Assembly (NCBI GenBank): GCA_002631855.1
Contig: NTLF01000014.1
Span: 233,951 to 297,950, forward strand
Length of the DNA: 64,000 nucleotides
Direction of reading: 5' to 3'
Source: Zunongwangia sp. ESRF-bin46
GTDB taxonomy: Bacteria > Bacteroidota > Bacteroidia > Flavobacteriales > Flavobacteriaceae
The position numbers and the translations under genes were made by a program. Under the pieces are notes generated by a model. It had not been told where the DNA came from, did no database searches, and saw only the letters and a list, made by a program, of their open reading frames with translations. Positions 17,304-26,143 of the stretch are shown piece by piece (within the stretch, counting starts at the first letter, position 1; every line of letters starts with the position of its first letter).

Positions 17304-18620
17304 ATGAGTTTAAAAGATAAATTAGTTTCATCATACATCGCTTTTGAAGATCACTTGGAGCCCGACTCCCCTATTCATGATCTTCGTAATAAAGCCATGA
17401 AAGTTTTTGAAGAACAAGGTTTCCCTTCCAAAAAAGAAGAATCCTGGAAATACACTTCTTTAAAATCACTTGAAAAAACGGATTATAGTATTTTTCCGAA
17501 GCAACAGGAAAAGCACACGGAATTGAAAGATGTAAGAAAATATTTCTTGCACGATATTGATACGTATAAAATCGTTTTCATTGATGGTGTTTACAGTTCT
17601 TTTTTATCAGAAACTACTCACGATTCCATTGACGTATGCTTGCTTTCTTCTGCTTTAAACAAACCAAGGTATCAAGCAGTTATTGAAGCGTACTTTAATA
17701 AGGTTGCCAAAAAAGATAGCCTTACGTCTTTAAACACGGCATTTGCCAAAGAAGGAGCATATATTCATATTCCTAAAAACAAAGAGGTTGAAAAACCGAT
17801 AGAGATTATCAACTTTTCAACGGGTAATGAAGCAGCAGTTATGTTACAGCCCCGTAATCTAATTGTAGTAGGCGAAAATGCACACGTTCAGATTATTGAG
17901 CGACACCAAAGTCTTTCGGAAAATGCTGTATTTACCAATAGCGTTACTGAAATTTTTGCTGAAAAAAGAGCTTATGTTGATTACTATAAAGTGCAGACCG
18001 ACAACCCTTCTGCTTCATTAATTGACAGCACCTATGTTTCGCAAGAACGTGAAAGTAACTGTAGAGTACATACTTTCTCATTTGGTGGAAAATTAACAAG
18101 AAACAACCTCCATTTTTATCAATATGGAGAACGTTGCAATTCTACGCTAAACGGTATTACCATTATCGAAGATAAACAGCACGTAGATCATGACACTCTA
18201 GTGCACCATACCGCTCCTAATTGTGAGAGCCACCAAGATTACAAAGGGATTTTTGCTGATAAGTCTACGGGTGTGTTTAACGGTAAAGTGTTGGTAGATA
18301 AAATTGCTCAAAAGATAGATGCGTTTCAGCAAAACAACAATATTTTAGTTGACGATCGAGCAACCATAAACTCAAAGCCACAGTTAGAAATTTTTGCAGA
18401 CGATGTAAAGTGTTCTCACGGTTGTACCATTGGTCAATTAGATGAAGAAGCATTGTTTTATATGCGTTCTCGTGGTATTGCTAAGAAAGAAGCTCGTGCA
18501 TTATTAATGTATGCATTCGCTAACAGCGTATTAGAAAGCGTAAAAATTCCAGAATTAAAACAACGCATCAACAAACTGATTGCCAAAAAAATTGGCGTTA
18601 GTTTGGGTTTCCAGTTGTAA
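17304..18620 (+). CDS. sufD: Fe-S cluster assembly protein SufD
   Basis: A 438-residue subunit of the SufBC2D scaffold, needed for iron acquisition. It shares the beta-helix with SufB: 'SKKEESWKYTSLKSL' at the N-terminus is typical of SufD, and 'INSKPQLEIFADDVKCSHGCTI' with 'EALFYMRSRGI' at the C-terminus is the conserved end that contains the SufD histidine and cysteine near the SufB interface. An upstream TTG at 17283 is in frame, but the ATG at 17304 (MSLKDKLVSS) is the better start. It lies 23 bases before sufS. Confidence 0.94.
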   Translation: MSLKDKLVSSYIAFEDHLEPDSPIHDLRNKAMKVFEEQGFPSKKEESWKYTSLKSLEKTDYSIFPKQQEKHTELKDVRKYFLHDIDTYKIVFIDGVYSSFLSETTHDSIDVCLLSSALNKPRYQAVIEAYFNKVAKKDSLTSLNTAFAKEGAYIHIPKNKEVEKPIEIINFSTGNEAAVMLQPRNLIVVGENAHVQIIERHQSLSENAVFTNSVTEIFAEKRAYVDYYKVQTDNPSASLIDSTYVSQERESNCRVHTFSFGGKLTRNNLHFYQYGERCNSTLNGITIIEDKQHVDHDTLVHHTAPNCESHQDYKGIFADKSTGVFNGKVLVDKIAQKIDAFQQNNNILVDDRATINSKPQLEIFADDVKCSHGCTIGQLDEEALFYMRSRGIAKKEARALLMYAFANSVLESVKIPELKQRINKLIAKKIGVSLGFQL

Positions 18621-18643
18621 TCACACACCAAAATAAGTTTTCC

Positions 18644-19861
18644 ATGGCCTTTAACGTTCAGGAAATAAGAAAAGATTTTCCCATTCTTCAACGTGAAGTA
18701 AATGGCAAACCCCTCGTTTATTTGGATAATGCAGCTACGGCTCAAAAGCCACAAGCAGTGATTGACTGTATTGTAGATTACTATTCAAATTATAATGCAA
18801 ACATTCATCGTGGTGTACACAGCCTATCGCAAGAAGCTACCGATGCATACGAAGGTGCGCGGAAAAAAATCCAAGAACATTTCAATATAAAACATGCGCA
18901 CGAAGTTATTTTTACCGCTGGGACTACACACGGTATCAACTTGGTGGCGAATGGTTTCAATAAATTTTTGAAAAAAGGCGACGAGATTATTGTTTCGGCG
19001 TTAGAACACCATTCCAATATTGTTCCTTGGCAAATGTTGTGCGAACGCACAGGAGCTGAATTGAAAGTGATCCCTATTGATGAAAAGGGGGTTTTAATTC
19101 TTTCTGAATATGAAAAATTACTTTCAAAAAACACGAAACTTGTTTTTGTAAATCATATTTCCAATGCATTAGGAACTATCAATCCAATTGCTGAAATTAT
19201 TGAAAAAGCACATGAAAAAGGCGCAGCGGTTTTGGTGGATGGAGCACAATCTTGTTCGCACATTAAACCCGATTTACAAGCACTCGATGTTGACTTTTAT
19301 GTAACATCAGCTCATAAAATGTGCGGTCCTACAGGTGTGGGAATACTTTACGGAAAAGAAGAATGGCTTAACAAAATTCCACCGTATCAAGGCGGAGGTG
19401 AGATGATTGCCGAAGTTACTTTTAAAAAAACTACCTATGCAGGGCTTCCACATAAATTTGAAGCCGGCACGCCTAATATTTCAGGCGGTATTGCTTTTGG
19501 TGCTGCAATTGATTATCTTAACAGTATCGGTTTTAATGAAATTGAAGCCCACGAACATGAGTTATTGAGGTATGCAACTGACCAATTAACAACAATAGAA
19601 GGTCTTAAAATATACGGAACCGGTGTAGACAAAACATCGGTAATTTCCTTTAATATTGAAGGAATTCATCCATATGATATTGGTACCATTGTTGATAAAC
19701 TGGGTATAGCCGTTCGTACTGGGCATCATTGTGCGCAACCTATTATGGATTATTACAAAATACCTGGTACTGTGCGGGCTTCTTTTGCGTTTTATAATAC
19801 AAAAGAAGAAGTTGATGCATTAGTTAAAGCTGTGAAAAAAGCAAAAACAATGTTAACCTAA
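18644..19861 (+). CDS. sufS: cysteine desulfurase SufS
   Basis: A 405-residue PLP-dependent enzyme (class V aminotransferase fold, type II desulfurase) that removes sulfur from cysteine and carries it as a persulfide to SufE. The Schiff-base lysine is K225 in TSAHKMCGPTG, and the persulfide cysteine is C363 in VRTGHHCAQP. The N-terminal YLDNAATAQKP and the GTTHGINLVA block bind the cofactor. The length is typical. It is followed after 11 bases by a META-domain lipoprotein gene, and then by sufE. Confidence 0.96.
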   Translation: MAFNVQEIRKDFPILQREVNGKPLVYLDNAATAQKPQAVIDCIVDYYSNYNANIHRGVHSLSQEATDAYEGARKKIQEHFNIKHAHEVIFTAGTTHGINLVANGFNKFLKKGDEIIVSALEHHSNIVPWQMLCERTGAELKVIPIDEKGVLILSEYEKLLSKNTKLVFVNHISNALGTINPIAEIIEKAHEKGAAVLVDGAQSCSHIKPDLQALDVDFYVTSAHKMCGPTGVGILYGKEEWLNKIPPYQGGGEMIAEVTFKKTTYAGLPHKFEAGTPNISGGIAFGAAIDYLNSIGFNEIEAHEHELLRYATDQLTTIEGLKIYGTGVDKTSVISFNIEGIHPYDIGTIVDKLGIAVRTGHHCAQPIMDYYKIPGTVRASFAFYNTKEEVDALVKAVKKAKTMLT

Positions 19862-19872
19862 ACTATAAAATT

Positions 19873-20310
19873 ATGAAATCACTTGCCACCCTTAGCTTAT
19901 TAGTATTCGCCCTTGTTTTCACAAGCTGTGATGAAACAAAAAAAGTAATTGATGTTGCTGGAAATGTTCAGTTATCTGGAGATTATACCGTCAATAGCGT
20001 TGATGGTAATTCATTGGGGGTAACAAAGCCAACCATTACTTTTGCCGCTTTAAGTGGAAGGGTTTCAGGAAATGCTGGATGTAACACCTATTTTGGCGAT
20101 TACTCTACAAATGTCAACAGTCTCACAATTGGTGAACTAGCAGTAACTAAAAAAATGTGTCCAAAAGGACAAATGGTAGTTGAAAATCAATTTTTGGAAG
20201 CGATGAACAATGTAGGTGGCTACCGTATTCAAGATAACGTGTTAACATTATATGCCAAAAGCGACCAAAGTGTATTAATAACCGCTACAAAAGACAAAGA
20301 AGAAAATTAA
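19873..20310 (+). CDS. META-domain (HslJ-like) lipoprotein in the suf operon
   Basis: A 145-residue lipoprotein with the lipobox FTSC at about C19. Residues 35-140 match the META/HslJ domain: a 'Y.V.S..G' strand at the start, the conserved 'SGNAGCNTYFGDY' block with Cys near residue 73, then 'TKKMC' and 'EAMNNVGGYRI' near the end. E. coli HslJ is a heat-shock protein linked to novobiocin resistance, and META domains are common in stress lipoproteins. The stop codon overlaps the sufE start by one base (TAATG), showing translational coupling. A direct role in Fe-S assembly is not established; a co-regulated stress function is the simplest reading. Confidence 0.82.
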   Translation: MKSLATLSLLVFALVFTSCDETKKVIDVAGNVQLSGDYTVNSVDGNSLGVTKPTITFAALSGRVSGNAGCNTYFGDYSTNVNSLTIGELAVTKKMCPKGQMVVENQFLEAMNNVGGYRIQDNVLTLYAKSDQSVLITATKDKEEN

Positions 20311-20735
20311 TGACCATACAAGAGATACAAAACGATTTAATAGATGAGTTTTCCATGTTCGATGATTGGATGGAACGCTATGAATATATGATAGAACTTG
20401 GAAAGTCGTTGCCTTTAATTGATGAAGAACTAAAAACCGAAAATAAACTCATTAAAGGATGTCAATCCCGTGTCTGGCTTAATGCTGAAATAAAAGATGA
20501 CAAGGTAGTATTCACTGCGGATAGTGATGCCGTGATAACAAAAGGAATCATTGCTATACTCATCCGAGCGTTTTCAAACCAAAAACCTGAGGATATTATT
20601 GAAGCAGACACAAAGTTTATTGATGAAATTGGTTTAAAAGAACATTTATCTCCTACTCGTGCCAATGGTTTAGTTTCTATGGTAAAACAATTAAAATTGT
20701 ATGCCGTAGCCTACCAAGCACAACTAAAAAATTAA
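20310..20735 (+). CDS. sufE: sulfur acceptor protein SufE
   Basis: A 141-residue sulfur-transfer protein that accepts persulfide sulfur from SufS and stimulates it. The active cysteine is C51 in LIKGCQSRVW, the family's signature. 'MFDDWMERYEYMIELGK' at the N-terminus and 'SPTRANGLVSMVKQLK' at the C-terminus are also typical. The start overlaps the stop codon of the META lipoprotein gene, and the sufT-like gene follows after 5 bases. Confidence 0.95.
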   Translation: MTIQEIQNDLIDEFSMFDDWMERYEYMIELGKSLPLIDEELKTENKLIKGCQSRVWLNAEIKDDKVVFTADSDAVITKGIIAILIRAFSNQKPEDIIEADTKFIDEIGLKEHLSPTRANGLVSMVKQLKLYAVAYQAQLKN

Positions 20736-20740
20736 AAATT

Positions 20741-21067
20741 ATGAGCACTGAAACTATAAATACAACTGAATTGGGCGATAAAATCGTAAAAGTGATTAAA
20801 ACTATTTACGATCCTGAAATCCCTGTAGATGTTTACGAGCTTGGACTTATTTATGATGTTTTTGTAAATGAAGACCATGAAGTAAAAATCTTAATGACAC
20901 TTACCACACCCAATTGCCCAGTAGCAGAATCATTGCCACAAGAGGTTGAGGACAAAGTGAAATCCATAAAAATGGTAAAAGATGCCGAAGTTGAGATTAC
21001 TTTCGACCCGCCGTGGAGCCAAGATTTAATGAGCGAAGAAGCGAAGCTGGAATTGGGCATGCTGTAA
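20741..21067 (+). CDS. sufT: SufT-like MIP18/DUF59 Fe-S assembly protein
   Basis: A 108-residue protein of the MIP18 (DUF59) family, which assists Fe-S cluster maturation or delivery. The motif DPEIPVDVYELGLIYD at residues 27-42 and 'TTPNCPVAESLP' with its conserved Cys near residue 64 define the family, as does 'VEITFDPPWSQDLMSEEA' near the C-terminus. Its place at the end of a suf operon supports the SufT name over the phenylacetate protein PaaD, which shares the domain. Confidence 0.88.
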   Translation: MSTETINTTELGDKIVKVIKTIYDPEIPVDVYELGLIYDVFVNEDHEVKILMTLTTPNCPVAESLPQEVEDKVKSIKMVKDAEVEITFDPPWSQDLMSEEAKLELGML

Positions 21068-21155
21068 ACTCAGTAGGTAGTATATTATTGGTTAATTGTT
21101 ATGTTTTGTCATTCATAAACATAATACCAAAAACCCCGGATTTTAAAAATTATCT

Positions 21156-21665
21156 ATGGAAGAACAAATAGTAAACCGCGTAGCGAACAGTAAGCTTATT
21201 ACCTTTAACCTGGAAGATTTTTACCCAGAAGGCAAACGGGTTTCAATTGATATTTCACAATGGTTATTAGAAGGTATTGTACTGCGTGAAAAAGACTTTC
21301 GAAACGATGTAAAAGAGCACGATTGGTCACAATATGATGGTTGTTTTGTAAATCTTTTTTGCTCTACCGACGCTATTATCCCGGGCTGGGCATATATGTT
21401 TCTATCACTTCAATTAGCACCTTACGCTAAAAAAACAGTAGTTGGTACTTCAGAAACACTTGAAAGTATTTTGTTTTCTGAAATTTTACACACCTTAGAT
21501 ATTTCAGAATATAAAGATAAACCTATTATTATTAAAGGTTGTGCTAACAAGCCAATCCCGGAAAATGCATATGTTCTGCTTGCACAAAGACTTCAGGAGG
21601 TTGCTAAAAGCGTGATGTATGGTGAAGCCTGCTCTTCTGTTCCTTTATTTAAGCGGAAAAAGTAA
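21156..21665 (+). CDS. DUF2480 family protein
   Basis: A 169-residue soluble protein of the DUF2480 family, which seems restricted to Bacteroidota and has no known function. It starts 88 bases after sufT on the same strand. Four cysteines (C63, C69, C129, C159) lie in conserved-looking surroundings (GCFVNLFCS, KGCANKP, GEACSSVP), so metal or cluster binding is conceivable, but this is inference. The motif 'DISQWLLEGIVLREKDFR' is characteristic. No signal peptide is present. A small inverted repeat (ttatgttt/aaacataa at 21099-21124) lies in the gap before it. Confidence 0.75.
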   Translation: MEEQIVNRVANSKLITFNLEDFYPEGKRVSIDISQWLLEGIVLREKDFRNDVKEHDWSQYDGCFVNLFCSTDAIIPGWAYMFLSLQLAPYAKKTVVGTSETLESILFSEILHTLDISEYKDKPIIIKGCANKPIPENAYVLLAQRLQEVAKSVMYGEACSSVPLFKRKK

Positions 21666-21745
21666 CCCTCATCGAAAATAGTTTTCCATATATCGAAATT
21701 ATTCCTTTTCAAAATTCAACTGCTTTTTAAATAGGCCAGATACCT

Positions 21746-21753
21746 TATATTTG
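21746..21753 (+). promoter_or_regulatory. -7 box before the DUF3078 gene
   Basis: TATATTTG fits the -7 consensus and ends 23 bases before the ATG at 21777. No TTG is found at the usual -33 distance. Confidence 0.5.
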
Positions 21754-21776
21754 CAAAAAAAATAAACCTAACAATT

Positions 21777-22685
21777 ATGAAAAAAATTTTAATCTTCCTT
21801 CTATTCATTTCACCATTTATTGCGATGGCTCAAGATGAAGAAACCGAAGAACCTAAAGACGGTTGGACAAAATCTGGAAATATTTCCTTAATTTTTAATC
21901 AAGCCGCTTTTAATGAAGAGTGGACTGGTGGAGGAACGTCCAATTATGCTGCCAACCTTAATTTTACGTATGATTTTAATTACCGTCAAGGAAAGCTAAC
22001 GTGGGATAACCGTATCCTTGCAGATTACGGAATCACTAAGATTAAAGACGAAGAGTTTTCAAGAAAAACGAATGACCGGTTGGAATTAAATTCAATTGTA
22101 GGTCGTCAAATACAGGAAAGTAATTGGTTTTATTCCTTTTTTGTAAACTTTAGAACCCAATTTGCTAAAGGATATGAATTTGGTGAAGATGCCGATGGTA
22201 ACGAAATACGTACCGAAACGACTCGTTTTATGTCCCCAGGTTATTTACAATTTGGACCAGGTATGCTTTGGAAAAAAGATGATAATTTTAAAGTAAATAT
22301 AGCCCCTGCAACCGCACGCTTTATCTTTGTAAACGAAAAGTTTACCACTCTCGATCCTGCTCTAGTAGAAGCTTTTAATGATGCTGGTGGTTATTTTGGA
22401 GTTGAAGCAAATGAAACGACTCGATTTGAATTTGGTGCTTCTGTAAATGCATACTACAAAGTTAGCTTAATGGAGAATGTTTCTATGGAAAACATTTTAG
22501 GATTGTACTCAAACTATCTTGAAGACCCACAAAATGTAGATATTGATTACACGATGAACTTAGTTTTGAAAGTAAACGATTGGATTACTGCCAATGGCAC
22601 CTTTCAAGCTATATATGACGATAATGCAGTACAAGGTTTTCAAATACGTGAAACCCTTGGTGTAGGAGTAGGTTATAAGTTTTAG
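21777..22685 (+). CDS. DUF3078 family outer-membrane beta-barrel protein
   Basis: A 302-residue exported protein with a signal peptide ending at MAQ (ILIFLLFISPFIAMAQ). The mature part begins with an acidic stretch, then 'GNISLIFNQAAFNEEWTGGGTSNYAANL', characteristic of DUF3078 (quoted part wise: WTGGGTSNYAAN). Alternating hydrophobic and polar residues and an aromatic C-terminal end (GVGVGYKF) suggest an outer-membrane barrel. Its function is unknown. It has its own promoter-like box and a bidirectional terminator after it, so it is likely monocistronic. Confidence 0.78.
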   Translation: MKKILIFLLFISPFIAMAQDEETEEPKDGWTKSGNISLIFNQAAFNEEWTGGGTSNYAANLNFTYDFNYRQGKLTWDNRILADYGITKIKDEEFSRKTNDRLELNSIVGRQIQESNWFYSFFVNFRTQFAKGYEFGEDADGNEIRTETTRFMSPGYLQFGPGMLWKKDDNFKVNIAPATARFIFVNEKFTTLDPALVEAFNDAGGYFGVEANETTRFEFGASVNAYYKVSLMENVSMENILGLYSNYLEDPQNVDIDYTMNLVLKVNDWITANGTFQAIYDDNAVQGFQIRETLGVGVGYKF

Positions 22686-22704
22686 TACTTATAGAAAAAA
22701 TTAT

Positions 22705-22739
22705 AAAAAACCGGCAAGTTCAATTTGCCGGTTTTTTTT
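22705..22739. terminator. bidirectional terminator between DUF3078 gene and hflX
   Basis: ccggcaa (22711-22717) pairs with ttgccgg (22725-22731); six A precede and eight T follow, so it can stop transcription from both converging genes. It overlaps the hflX stop codon. Confidence 0.85.
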
Positions 22740-23949
22740 ATTCTTCATATAAATATTTTTCTGGATACAGAAAGTTATTATAAGGAAAACGGGTAACGTG
22801 AATATCCCTTACTTTTTCATACACCAGTTTTCTAAACTCTTCAAAATTATCTTTATTCAATGCTGAAATGAAAATGGCGTTCTCTTCTCGGTTCATCCAG
22901 GTTTGTTTCCAATCTTTTAACGTATTGTGCGCCGTTGTTCTTTCGGTTTCTAAGTCGTCGTCTTCTATTACTTCCGGTTTGTATTGATCAATTTTATTGA
23001 AAACCATAATCACAGGTTTATCGGCACTTTCAATTTCGTCCAATACTTTGTTTACAGAAGCAATATGATCTTCAAAAGAAGGGTGAGATATATCAACTAC
23101 GTGTAATAATAAATCAGCTTCCCGAACCTCATCCAGTGTACTTTTAAACGATTCTACCAACTGTGTAGGCAATTTTCTGATAAACCCAACGGTATCGGTC
23201 AATAAAAATGGCAAATTACCAATCACTACTTTTCTAACAGTGGTATCTAACGTAGCAAAGAGTTTGTTTTCGGCAAACACTTCGCTTTTACTAATACTGT
23301 TCATCAAGGTTGATTTACCAACATTGGTGTATCCCACCAAAGCAACTCGTACTAAAGAACCACGGTTTCCTCGTTGCACTTCCATCTGCTTATCAATCTT
23401 CTCTAATTTTTTCTTTAAAAGCGTAATACGGTCTCGAACGATACGGCGGTCAGTTTCAATTTCGGTTTCACCTGGACCACGCATACCAATACCCCCACGC
23501 TGACGCTCTAAGTGCGTCCACATACCAGCCAATCGAGGTAATAAATATTCGTATTGTGCCAATTCTACTTGCGTACGAGCATAGCTGGTTTTGGCACGTT
23601 GTGCGAAAATATCGAGAATAAGATTTGTTCGGTCTATAATTTTACACCGCAATATTTTTTCAATGTTTTTTTGTTGAGCGGGTGATAATTCATCATCAAA
23701 AATAGCGGTACCGATATCGTTTTCTTCAACAAATTCCCGTACTTGCTCCATTTTTCCACTTCCTATGAAGGTTTTAGGATTTGGGGAATCCATTTTTTGT
23801 GTAAAGCGTTTAGACACTTCACCTCCTGCTGTATAAGCAAGAAACTCCAGTTCGTCTAAATATTCTTGAGACTTTTCTTCGTCTTGATATTGAGTTATTA
23901 AACCAATGAGTATGGTTTTTTCGTATTCTATTTTGGTTTGTTCAATCAT
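22738..23949 (-). CDS. hflX: ribosome-associated GTPase HflX
   Basis: A 403-residue GTPase that binds the large ribosomal subunit and splits or rescues stalled ribosomes. The N-terminal HflX domain contains 'FIGSGKMEQVREFVEEN', then the Gly-rich linker GIGMRGPGETEIETDRR, then the G domain with GYTNVGKSTLMN (G1), DTVGFIRKLP (G3) and NKID (G4). The length is typical. A longer frame reaches back to 24012, but it would place the promoter -7 box (23966-23973) inside the coding region, so the ATG at 23949 (MIEQTKIEYEKT) is preferred. Confidence 0.93.
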   Translation of the reverse strand: MIEQTKIEYEKTILIGLITQYQDEEKSQEYLDELEFLAYTAGGEVSKRFTQKMDSPNPKTFIGSGKMEQVREFVEENDIGTAIFDDELSPAQQKNIEKILRCKIIDRTNLILDIFAQRAKTSYARTQVELAQYEYLLPRLAGMWTHLERQRGGIGMRGPGETEIETDRRIVRDRITLLKKKLEKIDKQMEVQRGNRGSLVRVALVGYTNVGKSTLMNSISKSEVFAENKLFATLDTTVRKVVIGNLPFLLTDTVGFIRKLPTQLVESFKSTLDEVREADLLLHVVDISHPSFEDHIASVNKVLDEIESADKPVIMVFNKIDQYKPEVIEDDDLETERTTAHNTLKDWKQTWMNREENAIFISALNKDNFEEFRKLVYEKVRDIHVTRFPYNNFLYPEKYLYEE

Positions 23950-23965
23950 ATATTTAATTCTGAAA

Positions 23966-23973
23966 CAAAGATA
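23966..23973 (-). promoter_or_regulatory. -7 box of hflX
   Basis: On the minus strand TATCTTTG matches TAnnTTTG and ends 16 bases before the chosen ATG, which supports the shorter start of hflX. Confidence 0.5.
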
Positions 23974-24079
23974 CAAAAGCTTTTGCTTCAGATTTTTGTA
24001 ATTTACACGCATTTAACGAACGCTTACCAAGAATGGTAAAATTTAGAATAGAATTTTATGGCCATTCTTATTCAGCCAT

Positions 24080-24109
24080 AAAAAAAGGACTTCTAAAAAG
24101 AAGCCCTTT
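24080..24109 (-). terminator. terminator of the TonB receptor-DUF5689 operon
   Basis: On the minus strand the arms around agggcttct and agaagtcct pair with one internal mismatch and lead into a run of seven T (24086-24080). It lies 25 bases downstream of the DUF5689 gene. Confidence 0.65.
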
Positions 24110-24133
24110 ATACCTATTAAAAAGTACTGAAAA

Positions 24134-26110
24134 TTAATTTCCAGTTACTTCTATATTGTCTACGTGATACCGTGTTGTTGCATCTGGATCTGAACCTTCA
24201 TATAAAAATGCAAAATGAACAGAGCCGTCTAAGCAAGAAATATTTATAGGACCGACTGGCTGGAACTCACCAAAGCCACCACTTGGCCCTGTTGGGATAC
24301 TAGCGTCTATAGTTTGCCAATCTGCAGTGGTAACATCGCCTGTAAAGTTTGTTGAGACTAAAACGCTTAAAATTGTCCCATTGTCAAAGCTGGCTTGTAC
24401 ATCGAAACTCAGTTCTTCCCCTGTTGTACTATCCATATTAATTTCAGGAGTCACCAACCAGGTTTCAATATCGTTTTCACCAGAATCAAAACCTGATATT
24501 TGGGCATAGTTGCTACCTTCAAAGTTTCCAATTTCCCAAACAGTACTACCGCCTGTAACGTTTACATTGGTCCATCCTGCGCCTACATAGTCTTCAATAG
24601 CATCGAATTCTTCAAAATCTACAGTAAAGAACGGTGATCCACCACCACTTGGTGTAGTACAGTCCAACCCATCGGAATTACCTCCTCCATCTGTAGTTTC
24701 AGAGTTTATAACAACTTCATCAAGCTCATATGTCCCGTCAAAGTCTTCTTCATCTTTTCCAACATATTTAAATGCAATGTGACCGCTACCTTCTATACAA
24801 GATAGGTCTATATTACCAGACTCTATCCAATCACCAAAAAAGTCACTATCTGCAACAATTTTAGCTTCTGGAATAGGTGACCAGTTTGCTGAAGGGATAC
24901 TACTTGGGCTACCATCCCAATTAGTGGAGTATAAGACTACCATATAGCTTCCATCAGAAAAACTGTTTGATGTTTTGAAGTTTAACGTTTCTTGGCTTTG
25001 TGCGTTAAAATCGATTTCTGGAGTGACCAACCAACCAATTGAAGAGTTGTCACCTGTGTTACGGGCACTAAACCTTGCTGAAATTCCTAATGATGCATTG
25101 CTACTATCATCAAAATAAGCTTCCCACAATTGGGTACCTGCTTCAGCATAATTGGTCCAGCCATTTCCGCTAATTGGAGTACCTTCGGTTTGGGTTTCAA
25201 AGAAATCCCTGAACAATTCTGTTTCACCAGTTTCGGTTGCTAAACCACAAGCGTCGCAACGGTCATTTCCATCTAAGTTTATGGTAGAGGGATCGTTTAC
25301 TGTAACAATAAATGTACTTGCGTTAAAACTTTTGCTCAATATAGCAGCCATAGAGCCTTTGCCTTGTGGTAAAAGCAGTGATTTAAAATCTGCAAATGTA
25401 CTGGTACTGAACACCGTTTTAATTCCCGTTGTACAGCTTTCTAAAATACGTTCCCCATCAAAGCTATCTTCAGGTTCACCGGCGAATGTTTTTCTGTTGT
25501 CGCCCAGCACTTCGCTACTATTAAACTGAACATTTTCCAATTGAATATATAGATTGGTTTTTGAATCGTCAAACTCTGTTATGCTAATTGGTAACGGAAC
25601 AATTTCAGCTAATTCTTCATCCCTTATTAGGAATTCATCAAATTGAGATTCGGCAATGCTTTCAATAGCATTTCCATCTCTAATCCCTAATGTTAACACA
25701 CCACTGTCTAACCCTACAGTAAGACCATCCAATTTAACATGTACCTTACGGCCAAACTCATATACTGTAAACAATGGGTTTACGTCTACCAAGACTTTTA
25801 CCCCGGCTTTAGGGTTTGCAGGACTGTCCTGTAGGATTAACTCTTCAAAAAAGTTTCCTCCTTCATCGCTTGAAATAACATAACCCGTAACGTACGAATC
25901 GGTTTCAGAAAAGGTTAAAAACTCATTTTCGTTTGTGTTCAATTCTTGTAAATATAAGTTTCTAAGCTGGTCAATAGTAACATCTCCTTCAAGGTCAACA
26001 ACTGCTGTGTCACTATCTGGCACATCAAATTCATCATCCTGAACACAAGATGTAGCCACTACTGCTAGTAGGAACAGGGTTATCAGTTTGTAAAAATTAA
26101 AAGTTTTCAT
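24134..26110 (-). CDS. DUF5689 surface lipoprotein with two choice-of-anchor J-like domains
   Basis: A 658-residue lipoprotein (lipobox VVATSC, C22) followed by the acidic CVQDDEFD, similar to the surface-export signal of Bacteroidota lipoproteins. Residues about 40-280 match DUF5689: 'TIDQLRNLYLQE', 'SYVTGYVISSDEGGNFF', 'LILQDSPANPKAGVKVLVD', 'FGRKVHVKLDGL'. This pattern reads like an OB-fold of the type found in extracellular nucleases. Residues 290-475 and 495-655 are two related jelly-roll modules (choice-of-anchor J type), each with 'WLVTPEI' and a closing 'HIAFKYVG' or 'HFAFLYEG'. It lies 33 bases downstream of a TonB receptor gene and is probably its partner in substrate capture. Confidence 0.8.
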   Translation of the reverse strand: MKTFNFYKLITLFLLAVVATSCVQDDEFDVPDSDTAVVDLEGDVTIDQLRNLYLQELNTNENEFLTFSETDSYVTGYVISSDEGGNFFEELILQDSPANPKAGVKVLVDVNPLFTVYEFGRKVHVKLDGLTVGLDSGVLTLGIRDGNAIESIAESQFDEFLIRDEELAEIVPLPISITEFDDSKTNLYIQLENVQFNSSEVLGDNRKTFAGEPEDSFDGERILESCTTGIKTVFSTSTFADFKSLLLPQGKGSMAAILSKSFNASTFIVTVNDPSTINLDGNDRCDACGLATETGETELFRDFFETQTEGTPISGNGWTNYAEAGTQLWEAYFDDSSNASLGISARFSARNTGDNSSIGWLVTPEIDFNAQSQETLNFKTSNSFSDGSYMVVLYSTNWDGSPSSIPSANWSPIPEAKIVADSDFFGDWIESGNIDLSCIEGSGHIAFKYVGKDEEDFDGTYELDEVVINSETTDGGGNSDGLDCTTPSGGGSPFFTVDFEEFDAIEDYVGAGWTNVNVTGGSTVWEIGNFEGSNYAQISGFDSGENDIETWLVTPEINMDSTTGEELSFDVQASFDNGTILSVLVSTNFTGDVTTADWQTIDASIPTGPSGGFGEFQPVGPINISCLDGSVHFAFLYEGSDPDATTRYHVDNIEVTGN

Positions 26111-26143
26111 CTTTATGTGTGTATTTATTTTATTCGGTTTTAT

